Source of the DNA: an uncultured Pirellulaceae bacterium
GTDB lineage: Bacteria > Planctomycetota > Planctomycetia > Pirellulales > Pirellulaceae
Assembly (NCBI GenBank): GCA_905480235.1
Contig: CAJQPP010000007.1
Span: forward strand, 1-56,203
Length of the DNA: 56,203 bases
Direction: 5' to 3'
Each line of letters starts with the position of its first letter. The first letter of the stretch is position 1. This document shows, piece by piece, positions 28,381 to 37,282 of this stretch. The notes below the pieces were generated by a model. It ran no database searches. It saw only the letters and a program-made list of their open reading frames with translations, and was not told where the DNA came from. The translations under genes and the position numbers were made by a program.

Positions 28381-29232
28381 TTGGAAGACAAAAACGAAAT
28401 CAGTTCCCGTATCTACAAAGAGCAGGCGATCCATGACCTGATAGTGGAGGATTTGCCACCTGAGGAATTGCGGCGGGCGCTAATTGATTCGATCACATCT
28501 TTTGAAAAGTCATTTCGCAAAGACTACCCAATTATTTGGGGTTCGACACTGATCGGCCCCTTATTGGTAACGGTACTTATTTTGATTGCGTTGGGCATTG
28601 GGTACGGATGGGAGACTCCTCAGCGTTTGGTCTTGGCCTCGCTAGCGACTTTCTTCTTCTTTGGCCGCTTCGTTATTTTAATTGGCGCGGACACGACTTC
28701 GATCAGTGACACTTCAGCTTGGTACACCGACCTCGGACTTTCTCCGGGACAGCTATTCGGGATGGTGACCTACATGGATGTGTTAACGGCCCTCTTCGTC
28801 ACTTTTCACATGGGATTCCTATTTCGATTACCCTTGGTTGGTGGCAAGATTGCTGGTCTCGCGTCGGATGGCAAGTTCATAATGGAACAGCAACCGTGGC
28901 TTCGTCGTTTGGCGTTTTTTGCTTTGACGGCTTTTGTCATTTTTCCAACGTCTACCACGGGAAGCATAGGTGGTTCCATTTTTGGGAGGCTCTTGGGATT
29001 AGGCCGTTTTCGAACCGTCTTGGGTGTCATGTTGGGCAGCTTGATGGGGAATGCCGTCATGTATTTCTTTGCCAAGGAAATCAATCAGTGGATTGGTCCA
29101 GATTCTCCCTGGGTAAAACTTTCGGGAATCCTCTTGATGATTTTTGGTGTGATGTTCATTGAATTGCGATATCGAAAAGCTAAGAAAAAATACTTGGCGG
29201 ACCAACAGGCCCGGCATTCCAATTCTTCCTAG
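28381..29232 (+). CDS. Small multidrug-export-like membrane protein (Sm_multidrug_ex family)
   Basis: A 283-residue membrane protein from TTG 28381; no in-frame ATG lies near the N-terminus. There are about six hydrophobic segments between residues 55 and 270. The block FPTSTTGSIGGSIFGRLLG followed by VLGVMLGSLMGN resembles the putative small multidrug export family (PF06695), where a Gly-rich re-entrant-looking segment is conserved. The substrate is unknown, and drug export should not be assumed. The N-terminal ~45 residues are charged and cytosolic. The uracil-DNA glycosylase gene follows 18 bp later, so they are probably co-transcribed. Confidence 0.72.
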   Translation: MEDKNEISSRIYKEQAIHDLIVEDLPPEELRRALIDSITSFEKSFRKDYPIIWGSTLIGPLLVTVLILIALGIGYGWETPQRLVLASLATFFFFGRFVILIGADTTSISDTSAWYTDLGLSPGQLFGMVTYMDVLTALFVTFHMGFLFRLPLVGGKIAGLASDGKFIMEQQPWLRRLAFFALTAFVIFPTSTTGSIGGSIFGRLLGLGRFRTVLGVMLGSLMGNAVMYFFAKEINQWIGPDSPWVKLSGILLMIFGVMFIELRYRKAKKKYLADQQARHSNSS

Positions 29233-29250
29233 ACACCTGCGGCATTTTCC

Positions 29251-29943
29251 ATGGCTGGCTGGCGAGACTTAAACCAGACGATCACTGCCTGCCGAGCTTG
29301 CTCTCGTCTCATTGAGCATTGCTCCCACATTGCAAAGGTCAAAAGAAGGGCCTTTCAGGATGACGACTATTGGGGCCTTCCAGTCCCCAATCTTGGCCCC
29401 AAAAAGGCAAGTATTCTGATTGTGGGACTGGCACCAGCCGCTCACGGAGCCAACCGGACCGGACGCATGTTCACGGGGGATCGCAGCGGCGATTGGTTAT
29501 TCCGGGCGTTGCACAAGGCGGGGCTGGCGAACCAATCCGCGTCCCTGGCTCGCAAAGACGGCCTTAAATTGGTGGATTGTGCGATCACTGCCGTTTGCCA
29601 TTGTGCGCCACCGGATAATAAGCCCCTGACCGAGGAGGTTAAAAACTGTGAGCCCTTTCTGGCAACCACGATTGAATTGTGCCGTCCTCCCGTGATTCTG
29701 GCGTTGGGCGGTCTAGCGTGGACGTCAGTTTTACGTTTTGCGAGCAGCCAAAATTGGCCGGTCCCGCGGCCCCGGCCTAAATTTGGTCATGGGGCTACCG
29801 TTTCATTGGGAAAAAACCGACACCTGCTTGGCAGTTACCATCCCAGCCAGCAAAATACATTTACGGGTCGATTGACCGAACCTATGTTCGATAGCGTTTT
29901 CGAACAAGCGCGAGTCCTTGCTGGTTTGGGCACCAATCCTTAG
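29251..29943 (+). CDS. Uracil-DNA glycosylase, family 5 (UDGb)
   Basis: A 230-residue member of UDG family 5, which removes uracil, and often hypoxanthine or other deaminated bases, from DNA. Motif 1 is the [19 protein letters not shown] stretch (about 58-76). Motif 2 is [13 protein letters not shown], beginning at His197. The family-5 hallmark, an Ala-Ala-His run in motif 1 in place of the catalytic Asp of family 1, is present. N-terminal Cys residues (CRACSRL and CSHIAK) and [10 protein letters not shown] are positioned to hold the [4Fe-4S] cluster. The gene sits between two membrane-protein genes with gaps of only 18 bp. Confidence 0.93.
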   Translation: MAGWRDLNQTITACRACSRLIEHCSHIAKVKRRAFQDDDYWGLPVPNLGPKKASILIVGLAPAAHGANRTGRMFTGDRSGDWLFRALHKAGLANQSASLARKDGLKLVDCAITAVCHCAPPDNKPLTEEVKNCEPFLATTIELCRPPVILALGGLAWTSVLRFASSQNWPVPRPRPKFGHGATVSLGKNRHLLGSYHPSQQNTFTGRLTEPMFDSVFEQARVLAGLGTNP

Positions 29944-29961
29944 TCCGTTTTTAGGAATACT

Positions 29962-31485
29962 GTGAGCAACGAACTGTTTCCATCTGACGATTACTCCCCG
30001 CGTCTTTCACTAGACCAAGGGCCAGATAAATCGCAAGAATCGCCGCGGTCTCCCGCCGACCCCTACCTTGACCACAGAAAACGAATTCGCGGTTTACCGT
30101 GGCTTGCATGGATCGTCGTTATCGGGCTAACGATTTTCGTCATGAGTTCCCATTTTTTTGCAGAGCCACCCGAACCGACTGCAGAACTTTCCAAGAGCGA
30201 GTTACTGCAAGCCGTCTACGTCGGAAAACTAGCGGTCGGTATTTCTGAAATTTCCCCGGAACCGATGTCGACGAGCGACGCCCAGCAGATGTTGCAAGGG
30301 ATTGATGTCGGACCGATCGAACAACGATTTTGTTACCTGATCCTCACGAATGAACTCATAGGCCCCGAAGAGGCGTTGAAGCGATTGGCGGAACTGAAAA
30401 CCAAGGTCGCCAGAGCGGATATTTCTTTTAATAAAAACCAGGAGCGAGAAATCGATATTCTGGAGGATATTTTCACTCAATCCAAGGACGAACAGGTTCC
30501 TCAATTGTCGGAATCAGACCGCGTATTTTTGGAGGATAAATTACCTTGGTATGGTGAGCTTGCGGTAAATTCCAAGATCACGAAATCTGAGCAACGAAAA
30601 GCGATCTTTCAACGCGCAAAGACGTCCACCATTTTCCTGTTTGGTCTCTTGGTGCTGTTCGTCGGCATGTTCCTCACGGGCATCGTGTTGTTCTTTATCT
30701 TTTTGGCCAAAGTGCTGGGAGGACGGTTAAAGTACCGGGTCGTGGATGATTCCAGGTATGGCGCGGTCTATATCGAAACCTACGCCATTTGGTTTTCATT
30801 GTTCGTAGCTATTTCCATTGCGATTGTGGCATCAGGAACCAATGGACTTAACCTTGGCTCCACCACGTTAATGATGCTGCTTCCCCTGTCGGCTTTGATT
30901 TGGCCGATTTTACGCGGCGTGGCATTGACGGACATGTTGGACGACCTCGGACTACGTCTGAGAAACCCCTTCGTAGAAATTTTAGCGGGGATTGTCGCCT
31001 ACATGGCCATGCTTCCGGTAATGTTGTTAGGCGTACTTGGGTCAGTCGTTGTTTTCCTGCTGATGGGTGTACTGAGCCCGGCAACAACCACCGGAGAATT
31101 CGGGCCTAATGGCATCTCGCACCCGATCGTTGAAAATGCTTTTTCGGGTAATCCCCTGCAGACCATTCTTACGATTTTCTTTATCGCATCAGTTTTGGCA
31201 CCGCTCACCGAGGAAATCATGTTCCGCGGGGTCTTATACCGCACCCTGCGGGACGGCAGTCGGCGTAGTTCTCGCGTGGCGAGTGTTGTTTTCGCAGCGT
31301 TCACCAGCAGTTTGATCTTTGCGGCCATCCACCCACAGGGTCTGATCGGCATCCCCATTTTGACCGTACTCGCATGCGGTTTTTGCCTAGTCCGTCAATG
31401 GCGAGGTTCCCTGGTCGCACCGATTACGATGCACGCGCTGCACAATGGATTAACCATGAGCATGTTGATCCCGATGATGATCTGA
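29962..31485 (+). CDS. CPBP-family intramembrane metalloprotease
   Basis: A 507-residue protein from GTG 29962, with AGGAA just upstream. The N-terminal ~40 residues are soluble, with one helix at ~48-66 and a soluble region to ~210. About seven more membrane segments follow. EEIMFRG (417-423), His457 in the IHPQG segment and HALHN (491-495) form the CPBP (Abi/CAAX protease-like) zinc site. Members act as intramembrane proteases, for example on prenylated proteins or bacteriocin-immunity targets, but the substrate here is unknown. The long soluble N-terminus is larger than in the minimal family members. Confidence 0.88.
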   Translation: MSNELFPSDDYSPRLSLDQGPDKSQESPRSPADPYLDHRKRIRGLPWLAWIVVIGLTIFVMSSHFFAEPPEPTAELSKSELLQAVYVGKLAVGISEISPEPMSTSDAQQMLQGIDVGPIEQRFCYLILTNELIGPEEALKRLAELKTKVARADISFNKNQEREIDILEDIFTQSKDEQVPQLSESDRVFLEDKLPWYGELAVNSKITKSEQRKAIFQRAKTSTIFLFGLLVLFVGMFLTGIVLFFIFLAKVLGGRLKYRVVDDSRYGAVYIETYAIWFSLFVAISIAIVASGTNGLNLGSTTLMMLLPLSALIWPILRGVALTDMLDDLGLRLRNPFVEILAGIVAYMAMLPVMLLGVLGSVVVFLLMGVLSPATTTGEFGPNGISHPIVENAFSGNPLQTILTIFFIASVLAPLTEEIMFRGVLYRTLRDGSRRSSRVASVVFAAFTSSLIFAAIHPQGLIGIPILTVLACGFCLVRQWRGSLVAPITMHALHNGLTMSMLIPMMI

Positions 31486-31556
31486 CCGACTTACCTCGCC
31501 TTTCCGTGTGGTTTTTCAGCCAAATTACGGCGAGCAATTCTCCTTGGAATACACGT

Positions 31557-33482
31557 CTAATCAGAGCCTAACCACCTCACGATTTGACCGATGTGGTCGC
31601 CCAGCACCCACCAATAACTCAGCAGGGCGGATACCTGCAGTGCCGCGATAACGAAAACGAGCAGGCGTGGACCAGCGACCAAGAAAGACAGAGCCACGAT
31701 CGAAAGTGATAACCACAGTCCCACTGCTAATGCAAATCCGAAAAATCGCAACCAGCGATTCTGCATAACTTGAAAAGATTGAAACACCGCGGTGGTCATG
31801 ACAGCTGCAGGCGACCCGTTAAAAACGACCGATGCAAGAATGAAGGGAGTCAGCGTAAGTGCGCTGAGAATGATACAGCAGAAAAGCAATAACGAATTTT
31901 GGGTAATTAATGAAAGCAGAGTGCCTATGATCACACCTGGTACCGCTGCAATCCAAAAACTGGTGCCCACAAAAACAAATTGACTGATCCAGTCAGCGAT
32001 TGAGAAATCAGGCCACTCCGCCAACGTGCCCCGCCCCTCCATAGCCACACGAATCACCGAGTTGGAATAGACGCCAAGCACAAACAGCGTCAAACATAAC
32101 GGCACCCCACCCATCGCTACGAATGCGAAACCGACGAATTTCTCAATCGTTTTGCTGTCTTCCGTGAAATTCGCACAGCCACCAAGGATTAACCAATAAC
32201 AAACTCCCATCACACCTGTTGCCAAGGCGATTCTCAACAACCCATTCCTGTCCTTGACCGGAGCAAGGACATTTTTCAACCAATCCGAAAAATCACTGAA
32301 TGGGCTGGGAATATCCGAATGAGATCGCTGGAGTGGTTCCGCGGGCGATTTCTTTTTGGGCTGGCGACGTTTTTCCTGCGGTGACTTGACCGGTGGGACC
32401 TTTTCCTGGTCGATGCTGACCGGTTCAGAGATGTTGGTAGACTGCGTGCCCCAAGCAGAAGTTGCTCCCGAAGATTTTTCTGGCACCGGCAATAGATTGT
32501 ATTCGTCTTCATCGTTGATTTTGGGCTCTTGCTTTGCGGGCTGGCCCTTAAATCGTTCCTTATTTGGAGCCGGCTTTTCAGTCGGCAGTTCCACCGAAAT
32601 CGGTCGATCTATCTCTGGAATTAGTTCGAATTCGCGGCCTGCAGCTCCCTCCTCCAATGGATCTGTTGCCTGCTCTGTTGCCTGCTCTGTTGCCTGACGA
32701 CGCTTTTCAAAAAATTCTTCATCCTCATAATCAATTTCGCCCAACGAAATATCAAACGTTGTCTCGAGAGGTTGCAGGTCCACCGGTTCACTTAAACGAT
32801 AACCTGCGTCTTCATCCGTTTCCGTCTCAACCTGTTCCTCGGCAACTGGCGTTGGGTCCACTTTCGGTTGTGGAACTTCCACCATGGAATGACAATCGTG
32901 GCATTTGATTTTTGTTCCCACTTGGCTGACGCGGCCATAAAGTAACGAACCACACAAGTGACACACGACGCCGAACTGCCCATCAGCCGGGGTCACTCCC
33001 GCGACCTCCAGGGGCTTATTATCGTCCACTTCGAAGGCATCGGGGGCTTCTTGAATGAACTTGGTTTCAGGATTTGAAATCAGTTCTCCGAAATCGTCAC
33101 CCGAATCTTCAGCGGATTGCTCGACCAGGTCCTGATTAAATTCCAATTCGGCATCTGTATTTCCATCTTCAGGATCTGCGGCTAACTTAAACTCCCCGAA
33201 ATCATCCGCCTTGTCAGGCGCCGTGAACGGATCACTGATGGGCCGAATATCGGAAACACCCTCAGACAGTGGACTTTCACTGCTATCCAAATCAATTAGA
33301 TCATCAACTGATGATTCTGGGGAAAGACCGGGTTTGGCACCGGGTACGAGAATTTCATTTTGACAGCGTGGGCAACCAATCTGGTCACCAGCTTGTTCTG
33401 CATATACGAAAATCGATGCTTCGCATTTGGGGCAGCGTATTTCGTTGTATGTTCCAGTCACTCTTGCCCTCGTTTGCCCCAT
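31557..33482 (-). CDS. Zinc-ribbon membrane protein with acidic linker
   Basis: Reading from ATG 33482 gives 641 residues; an upstream in-frame extension of 16 codons is possible. Two zinc-ribbon-like pairs are visible: CPKC/CPRC (Cys17, 20, 37, 40) and CHLC/CHDC around residues 175-200. A long Asp/Glu-rich linker follows. The last ~200 residues carry about five or six membrane helices (GVMGVCYWLILGGCANF onward). It looks like a membrane protein whose ribbons may recruit nucleic acid or protein. There is no catalytic motif. A 12-bp coding repeat encodes ATEQ runs (see separate entry). Function not assigned. Confidence 0.72.
   Translation of the reverse strand: MGQTRARVTGTYNEIRCPKCEASIFVYAEQAGDQIGCPRCQNEILVPGAKPGLSPESSVDDLIDLDSSESPLSEGVSDIRPISDPFTAPDKADDFGEFKLAADPEDGNTDAELEFNQDLVEQSAEDSGDDFGELISNPETKFIQEAPDAFEVDDNKPLEVAGVTPADGQFGVVCHLCGSLLYGRVSQVGTKIKCHDCHSMVEVPQPKVDPTPVAEEQVETETDEDAGYRLSEPVDLQPLETTFDISLGEIDYEDEEFFEKRRQATEQATEQATDPLEEGAAGREFELIPEIDRPISVELPTEKPAPNKERFKGQPAKQEPKINDEDEYNLLPVPEKSSGATSAWGTQSTNISEPVSIDQEKVPPVKSPQEKRRQPKKKSPAEPLQRSHSDIPSPFSDFSDWLKNVLAPVKDRNGLLRIALATGVMGVCYWLILGGCANFTEDSKTIEKFVGFAFVAMGGVPLCLTLFVLGVYSNSVIRVAMEGRGTLAEWPDFSIADWISQFVFVGTSFWIAAVPGVIIGTLLSLITQNSLLLFCCIILSALTLTPFILASVVFNGSPAAVMTTAVFQSFQVMQNRWLRFFGFALAVGLWLSLSIVALSFLVAGPRLLVFVIAALQVSALLSYWWVLGDHIGQIVRWLGSD
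32664..32697 (-). repeat. 12-bp tandem repeat inside the zinc-ribbon gene
   Basis: The unit TGTTGCCTGCTC occurs almost three times in a row on the plus strand. On the coding strand it encodes repeated ATEQ. It is in frame, so copy-number changes would only lengthen or shorten the acidic linker. Confidence 0.8.
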
Positions 33483-33775
33483 GGATTTAGTTACCCCGAC
33501 CAAGTTGAGTGAATCCAAGCTCAACGCCACGGTACGGAATAAGGATAAGGCTTATTCGTTTCCTTTCCATTATTATTTCCCTATCGGCTCAGGATACTAG
33601 ACATTATTTTCGATCCGTCTGATTCTGTACCATTTGGGTCGTTTTTTGGGTTTAATAGCGAAACTTCAGGCACTCAATACAGGTGCGATTAAACGCACTT
33701 CTCCTATTGCCGAGGGTTTTCGGATCAGGGAAATTAGCCGTTTCAGGTTTGCCGTTATTTTTGTCTGGACATGTC

Positions 33776-35770
33776 ATGCAATTCGTCAACGTCGCTGCCG
33801 CCACCGTTAACCAAACACCCTTGGCTTGGGAAAGCAACGTCGAGCATATCAAACAAGCGATCGACGCTGCGCGTGAGCAAGACGTTTCGATTTTGTGTTT
33901 ACCCGAACTTTGCATTTCGGGTTACGGGTGCGCTGATGCGTTCCACTCTCGCGGTGTACAAAAAACTGCTTTGCAGATGCTGTTGCGACTTGTCGACCAC
34001 ACTGAAGGAATCGCAGTTGCCGTTGGAGTACCCGTCAATTACTCGGGCGCCCTGTTCAATACCGCTTGCCTGATAGTCGACCGAAAGATCATTGGTTTCG
34101 TGGGTAAGCAACATTTAGCTGGGGACGGAATCCATTATGAACCGCGTTGGTTTAAGGCATGGCCGGATGGAATCGTCGCAGAAATTGACCTGGATGGTCA
34201 AACCTACCCGTTGGGTGACATCATTTTTGATGTCGGAGGAATTCGTATCGGTTTCGAGATCTGTGAAGACGCCTGGGTCGCAGATCGCCCCGGCGCTCGC
34301 TGCGCGGCCCGCGGAGTGGATATCATCCTTAATCCCAGCGCCAGCCACTTCTCATTCGGCAAGCATGCCGTTCGTCGCCAATTCGCGGTCGAGGGCTCCC
34401 GCGCATTCAAGGTGACCTACGTTTACGCCAACCTGCTCGGCAATGAGGCAGGACGAGCCATCTACGATGGCGATTCGATGATTGCCAGTAATGGTCAAAT
34501 GGTTGGCGTCGGGAGACGCTTCTCATTTCAATCTTTTGGTCTGACAACGGCTACCGTAGACGTGGACGTAACTCGCACGGCCCGCTCACGAAGTGGCAGT
34601 TTTGAACCTGAGTTGGACGGAGACGAATCTGATGTTTTTCGAGCTGATCTCACCTACCCCATTTGCGTTCCCCAATCAACGGAACCGAAAGTCACCAAGC
34701 CCAAAGACTTGCACCTCGCCAAGCTGGAGGAATTCACCAGCATCATCTGCCTTGGTTTGTTTGACTACATGCGAAAAAGTCATTCTCGTGGGTTTGTGAT
34801 CTCACTTAGCGGGGGCGTCGACTCCACGGCCGCCGCTGTGCTTTGCGCGATCATGATCGATTTAGCGGCCCAAGAACTGGGGATTGATGGCTTCTGTGAA
34901 AAAACCGGAAATTTCTTACAGCCGGAGCCTGATAACACGGACGAAATATGCCGGCGGCTGATCACCACGGCCTACCAAGCCACGCGTAACAGCACCGAAA
35001 CCACCCGCAAGGCGGCGGAGATGGTCGCGGCAGCCATCCATTCATCGCACATGGAATTTGACGTCGACGGCATTGTCGATGCCTACACCGGCATGATCAG
35101 CACTGAATTACAAAGAGATTTGACCTGGGAAACGGACGATTTGGCCCTCCAAAATATTCAAGCACGGGTTCGCAGTCCCAGTGTTTGGATGTTGGCGAAT
35201 ATCAAGAATGCCTTGCTGCTCTCCACAAGTAACCGCAGCGAAGTTGCGGTGGGTTATGCCACGATGGACGGCGACACGTCCGGCGGACTGGCCCCATTAG
35301 CGGGCATCGATAAACATTTCTTGCAAGAGTGGTTGCGCTGGGTGGAAACCGCTGGCCCGAAAGATGTTGGCGCAATCCCCGATTTGAAATACGTCAACCA
35401 ACAACAACCCACAGCAGAGTTGCGACCCCATGGAGAAAGTCAAACGGATGAAGGCGACCTGATGCCGTATGAAATTCTCGATGCGATTGAGAGATATGCC
35501 ATTCGTGACAAATTAATGCCGCTGGAAGTTCACACGCACCTGACAGCCGATTATCAAAAAATCGACTCGGTTCAATTGGGGGAATGGGTGATCCGTTTCT
35601 TCCAGCTATTTTGCCGCAATCAATGGAAACGAGAACGCTTTGCCCCCTCGTTTCATGTGGATGATGAGAGCTTGGACCCCAAAACCTGGCTGCGGTTTCC
35701 AATCCTTTCCGGTGGCTATGAATATGAGATCCGAAAACTAAAACAAGCGCTCGACAAGCTGTCTATCTAA
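33776..35770 (+). CDS. nadE: Glutamine-dependent NAD+ synthetase
   Basis: Final step of NAD biosynthesis, deamido-NAD + ATP + Gln to NAD+. ATG 33776 gives 664 residues and begins with the nitrilase strand MQFVNVAAATVNQTP. The amidase domain has the Glu-Lys-Cys triad: Glu in LCLPELCISGYG, Lys in GFVGKQHLAGDG, and Cys163 in EICEDAW. The synthetase domain has the P-loop SGGVDS (345-350), then NRSEVAVGY with TDEGDLMPY. The length suits the long nitrilase-fused form. The stop codon lies inside a long hairpin terminator. A longer in-frame reading from 33683 has no conserved sequence. Confidence 0.96.
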   Translation: MQFVNVAAATVNQTPLAWESNVEHIKQAIDAAREQDVSILCLPELCISGYGCADAFHSRGVQKTALQMLLRLVDHTEGIAVAVGVPVNYSGALFNTACLIVDRKIIGFVGKQHLAGDGIHYEPRWFKAWPDGIVAEIDLDGQTYPLGDIIFDVGGIRIGFEICEDAWVADRPGARCAARGVDIILNPSASHFSFGKHAVRRQFAVEGSRAFKVTYVYANLLGNEAGRAIYDGDSMIASNGQMVGVGRRFSFQSFGLTTATVDVDVTRTARSRSGSFEPELDGDESDVFRADLTYPICVPQSTEPKVTKPKDLHLAKLEEFTSIICLGLFDYMRKSHSRGFVISLSGGVDSTAAAVLCAIMIDLAAQELGIDGFCEKTGNFLQPEPDNTDEICRRLITTAYQATRNSTETTRKAAEMVAAAIHSSHMEFDVDGIVDAYTGMISTELQRDLTWETDDLALQNIQARVRSPSVWMLANIKNALLLSTSNRSEVAVGYATMDGDTSGGLAPLAGIDKHFLQEWLRWVETAGPKDVGAIPDLKYVNQQQPTAELRPHGESQTDEGDLMPYEILDAIERYAIRDKLMPLEVHTHLTADYQKIDSVQLGEWVIRFFQLFCRNQWKRERFAPSFHVDDESLDPKTWLRFPILSGGYEYEIRKLKQALDKLSI

Positions 35771-35792
35771 CAGCATCGTCGGCGCTTGTTTT
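35740..35792. terminator. Bidirectional terminator overlapping the nadE stop codon
   Basis: An 11-bp perfect inverted repeat, AAAACAAGCGC (35740-35750) and GCGCTTGTTTT (35782-35792). Inner pairs CGAC/GTCG and GCTGT/ACAGC extend the stem, and the nadE stop at 35768-35770 sits in its apical part. T-runs end it on both strands, serving nadE and the convergent desaturase. Confidence 0.85.
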
Positions 35793-35826
35793 GATTATTT
35801 CGTGACCGATCGCGACACGTTGTCGA

Positions 35827-36882
35827 CTAGGCCGATCGCCTTTTCGCCGCCATCGCTTTTTCGCTTGGTAAACGGATATTCCAAACGATGCCGATCGCCT
35901 TCATGAATTTGATGATCATCCAGCTGGTATCCCACTGCCACCACTTCAACCCGTGCCGTGCGGAGGTGGGGAATGCGTGGTGATTGTTGTGCCAACCTTC
36001 CCCGTGGCTGAGAATACCAAAAATGGCATTGTTGCGGGAATCATCATCTGAGTGGAATTCACGTTTTCCAAAGATATGACAAATCGAATTTACCGACCAA
36101 GTCACATGGTGGGTCAAGAAGATGCGACCCAATCCTCCCCACAAGAAACCTAACCAGACACCGCTCCATGAACCCATGACCAATCCACCAAGTATCGCTG
36201 GAATGGCCAAACTGGCGATGATCCAATACAGGTAGTATTTCGAGAAAGACTGCATCCCTTTGATCTTTTTCAGATCGGGAGCGTATTTATTAACGACCGT
36301 GTCGTCCCAGTTTTGGGTGAACAACCAACCAGCGTGTGCGTGCCAAAAGCCTTTCATGGCTCCCAAAACGCCTTCCTCGTGCAGATGCGGGGAATGAGGA
36401 TCTCCATCCTGGTCGCTATGTTGATGGTGCTTTCTATGAACAGCACACCACGCGAGAGGTGGACCTTCTAGAGCAAGTGTTCCAATACCAGCCCACATTA
36501 GCCGGTTCCAGTTGTAAGTATCGAAGGAGCGATGGGTAAGCATGCGGTGGAAACCAATCGTGATTCCCAAACCTGTGAGCATCCAACCTACCCCCATCAT
36601 GCCGAGATAAAAGTAATTTACTGCACCGGCTTGCCAAGCAAGGTTGATCGCCCAAGCAAACCCTAACAGCGGAGCCACGACCGTGATCAATACGATCAGT
36701 TTGTGGATGAAGGGGGTCTGATGATCGTCTTCACCATGTTCTTCGATGGCGTAGGGTTTGGCGTCTGCCTGGGCCAAATCATCCTCGACGACCTGATCTG
36801 GGGAAACAGCCGAGTTCGAATCGGCTTTGGTCGGTCTTGCTTTCCGACGGGATTTTTTATTTGGGCGGGTTACGGTCGACAT
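35827..36882 (-). CDS. Acyl-CoA delta-9-type fatty acid desaturase
   Basis: A 351-residue integral membrane di-iron desaturase that introduces a cis double bond into acyl chains. Three histidine clusters are visible: HRMLTH (112-117), HRKHH (149-153) and HNNHH (298-302), the set expected for stearoyl-CoA-type enzymes. Membrane segments cover roughly 62-84, 90-110 and 213-260. The N-terminal ~45 residues are Lys/Arg-rich then acidic, and cytosolic. It is convergent with nadE and shares its terminator. Electron donor genes are not nearby. Confidence 0.95.
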   Translation of the reverse strand: MSTVTRPNKKSRRKARPTKADSNSAVSPDQVVEDDLAQADAKPYAIEEHGEDDHQTPFIHKLIVLITVVAPLLGFAWAINLAWQAGAVNYFYLGMMGVGWMLTGLGITIGFHRMLTHRSFDTYNWNRLMWAGIGTLALEGPPLAWCAVHRKHHQHSDQDGDPHSPHLHEEGVLGAMKGFWHAHAGWLFTQNWDDTVVNKYAPDLKKIKGMQSFSKYYLYWIIASLAIPAILGGLVMGSWSGVWLGFLWGGLGRIFLTHHVTWSVNSICHIFGKREFHSDDDSRNNAIFGILSHGEGWHNNHHAFPTSARHGLKWWQWDTSWMIIKFMKAIGIVWNIRLPSEKAMAAKRRSA

Positions 36883-37282
36883 ATTAATTATCTTTCAAAG
36901 ATTGAATGTAGTTCAATAACTGCTTCGCAGTGTGACATCCTTCGGCAGGATTGTAGGCAAGAACGCCGGAGCTACAGCCACCACTTTGTATAGGCAATGT
37001 AAAAGTTGTGTAACGATGTAGCTGAAACCGGCTCGACTCGCGTTTTACCGCATTTCCTGGCGGTTCGTCACTTCAAAAACGACTTCAAAAATCGGCCAAT
37101 CCACTCTCTTTGTCACCGGACGCCGCGGCAATCTGTTGTCAAAAACACTAAACTTGGGCTTGCCTTATCTGGCAAAATCGAGCGGATCTAATTTCTACCG
37201 GCAGGCAACTTCCGTTTGCTAAGTTAGAATGTGGGCTCGCCCGACCGTTGTTTGTAATATTCCCAACCTCAAAGGAATAAAA
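36883..37282. other. Divergent intergenic region, no gene seen
   Basis: About 400 bp between the desaturase and the propeller gene. It must hold both promoters. No hairpin, repeat or small gene stands out. The right end has AGGA at 37273-37276, the ribosome-binding site for ATG 37283. Confidence 0.4.

Noticed and set aside
32664..32697. CRISPR-like or mobile repeat
   Set aside because: The 12-bp unit lies inside a coding region, is in frame, has no spacers, and only repeats the ATEQ tetrapeptide.
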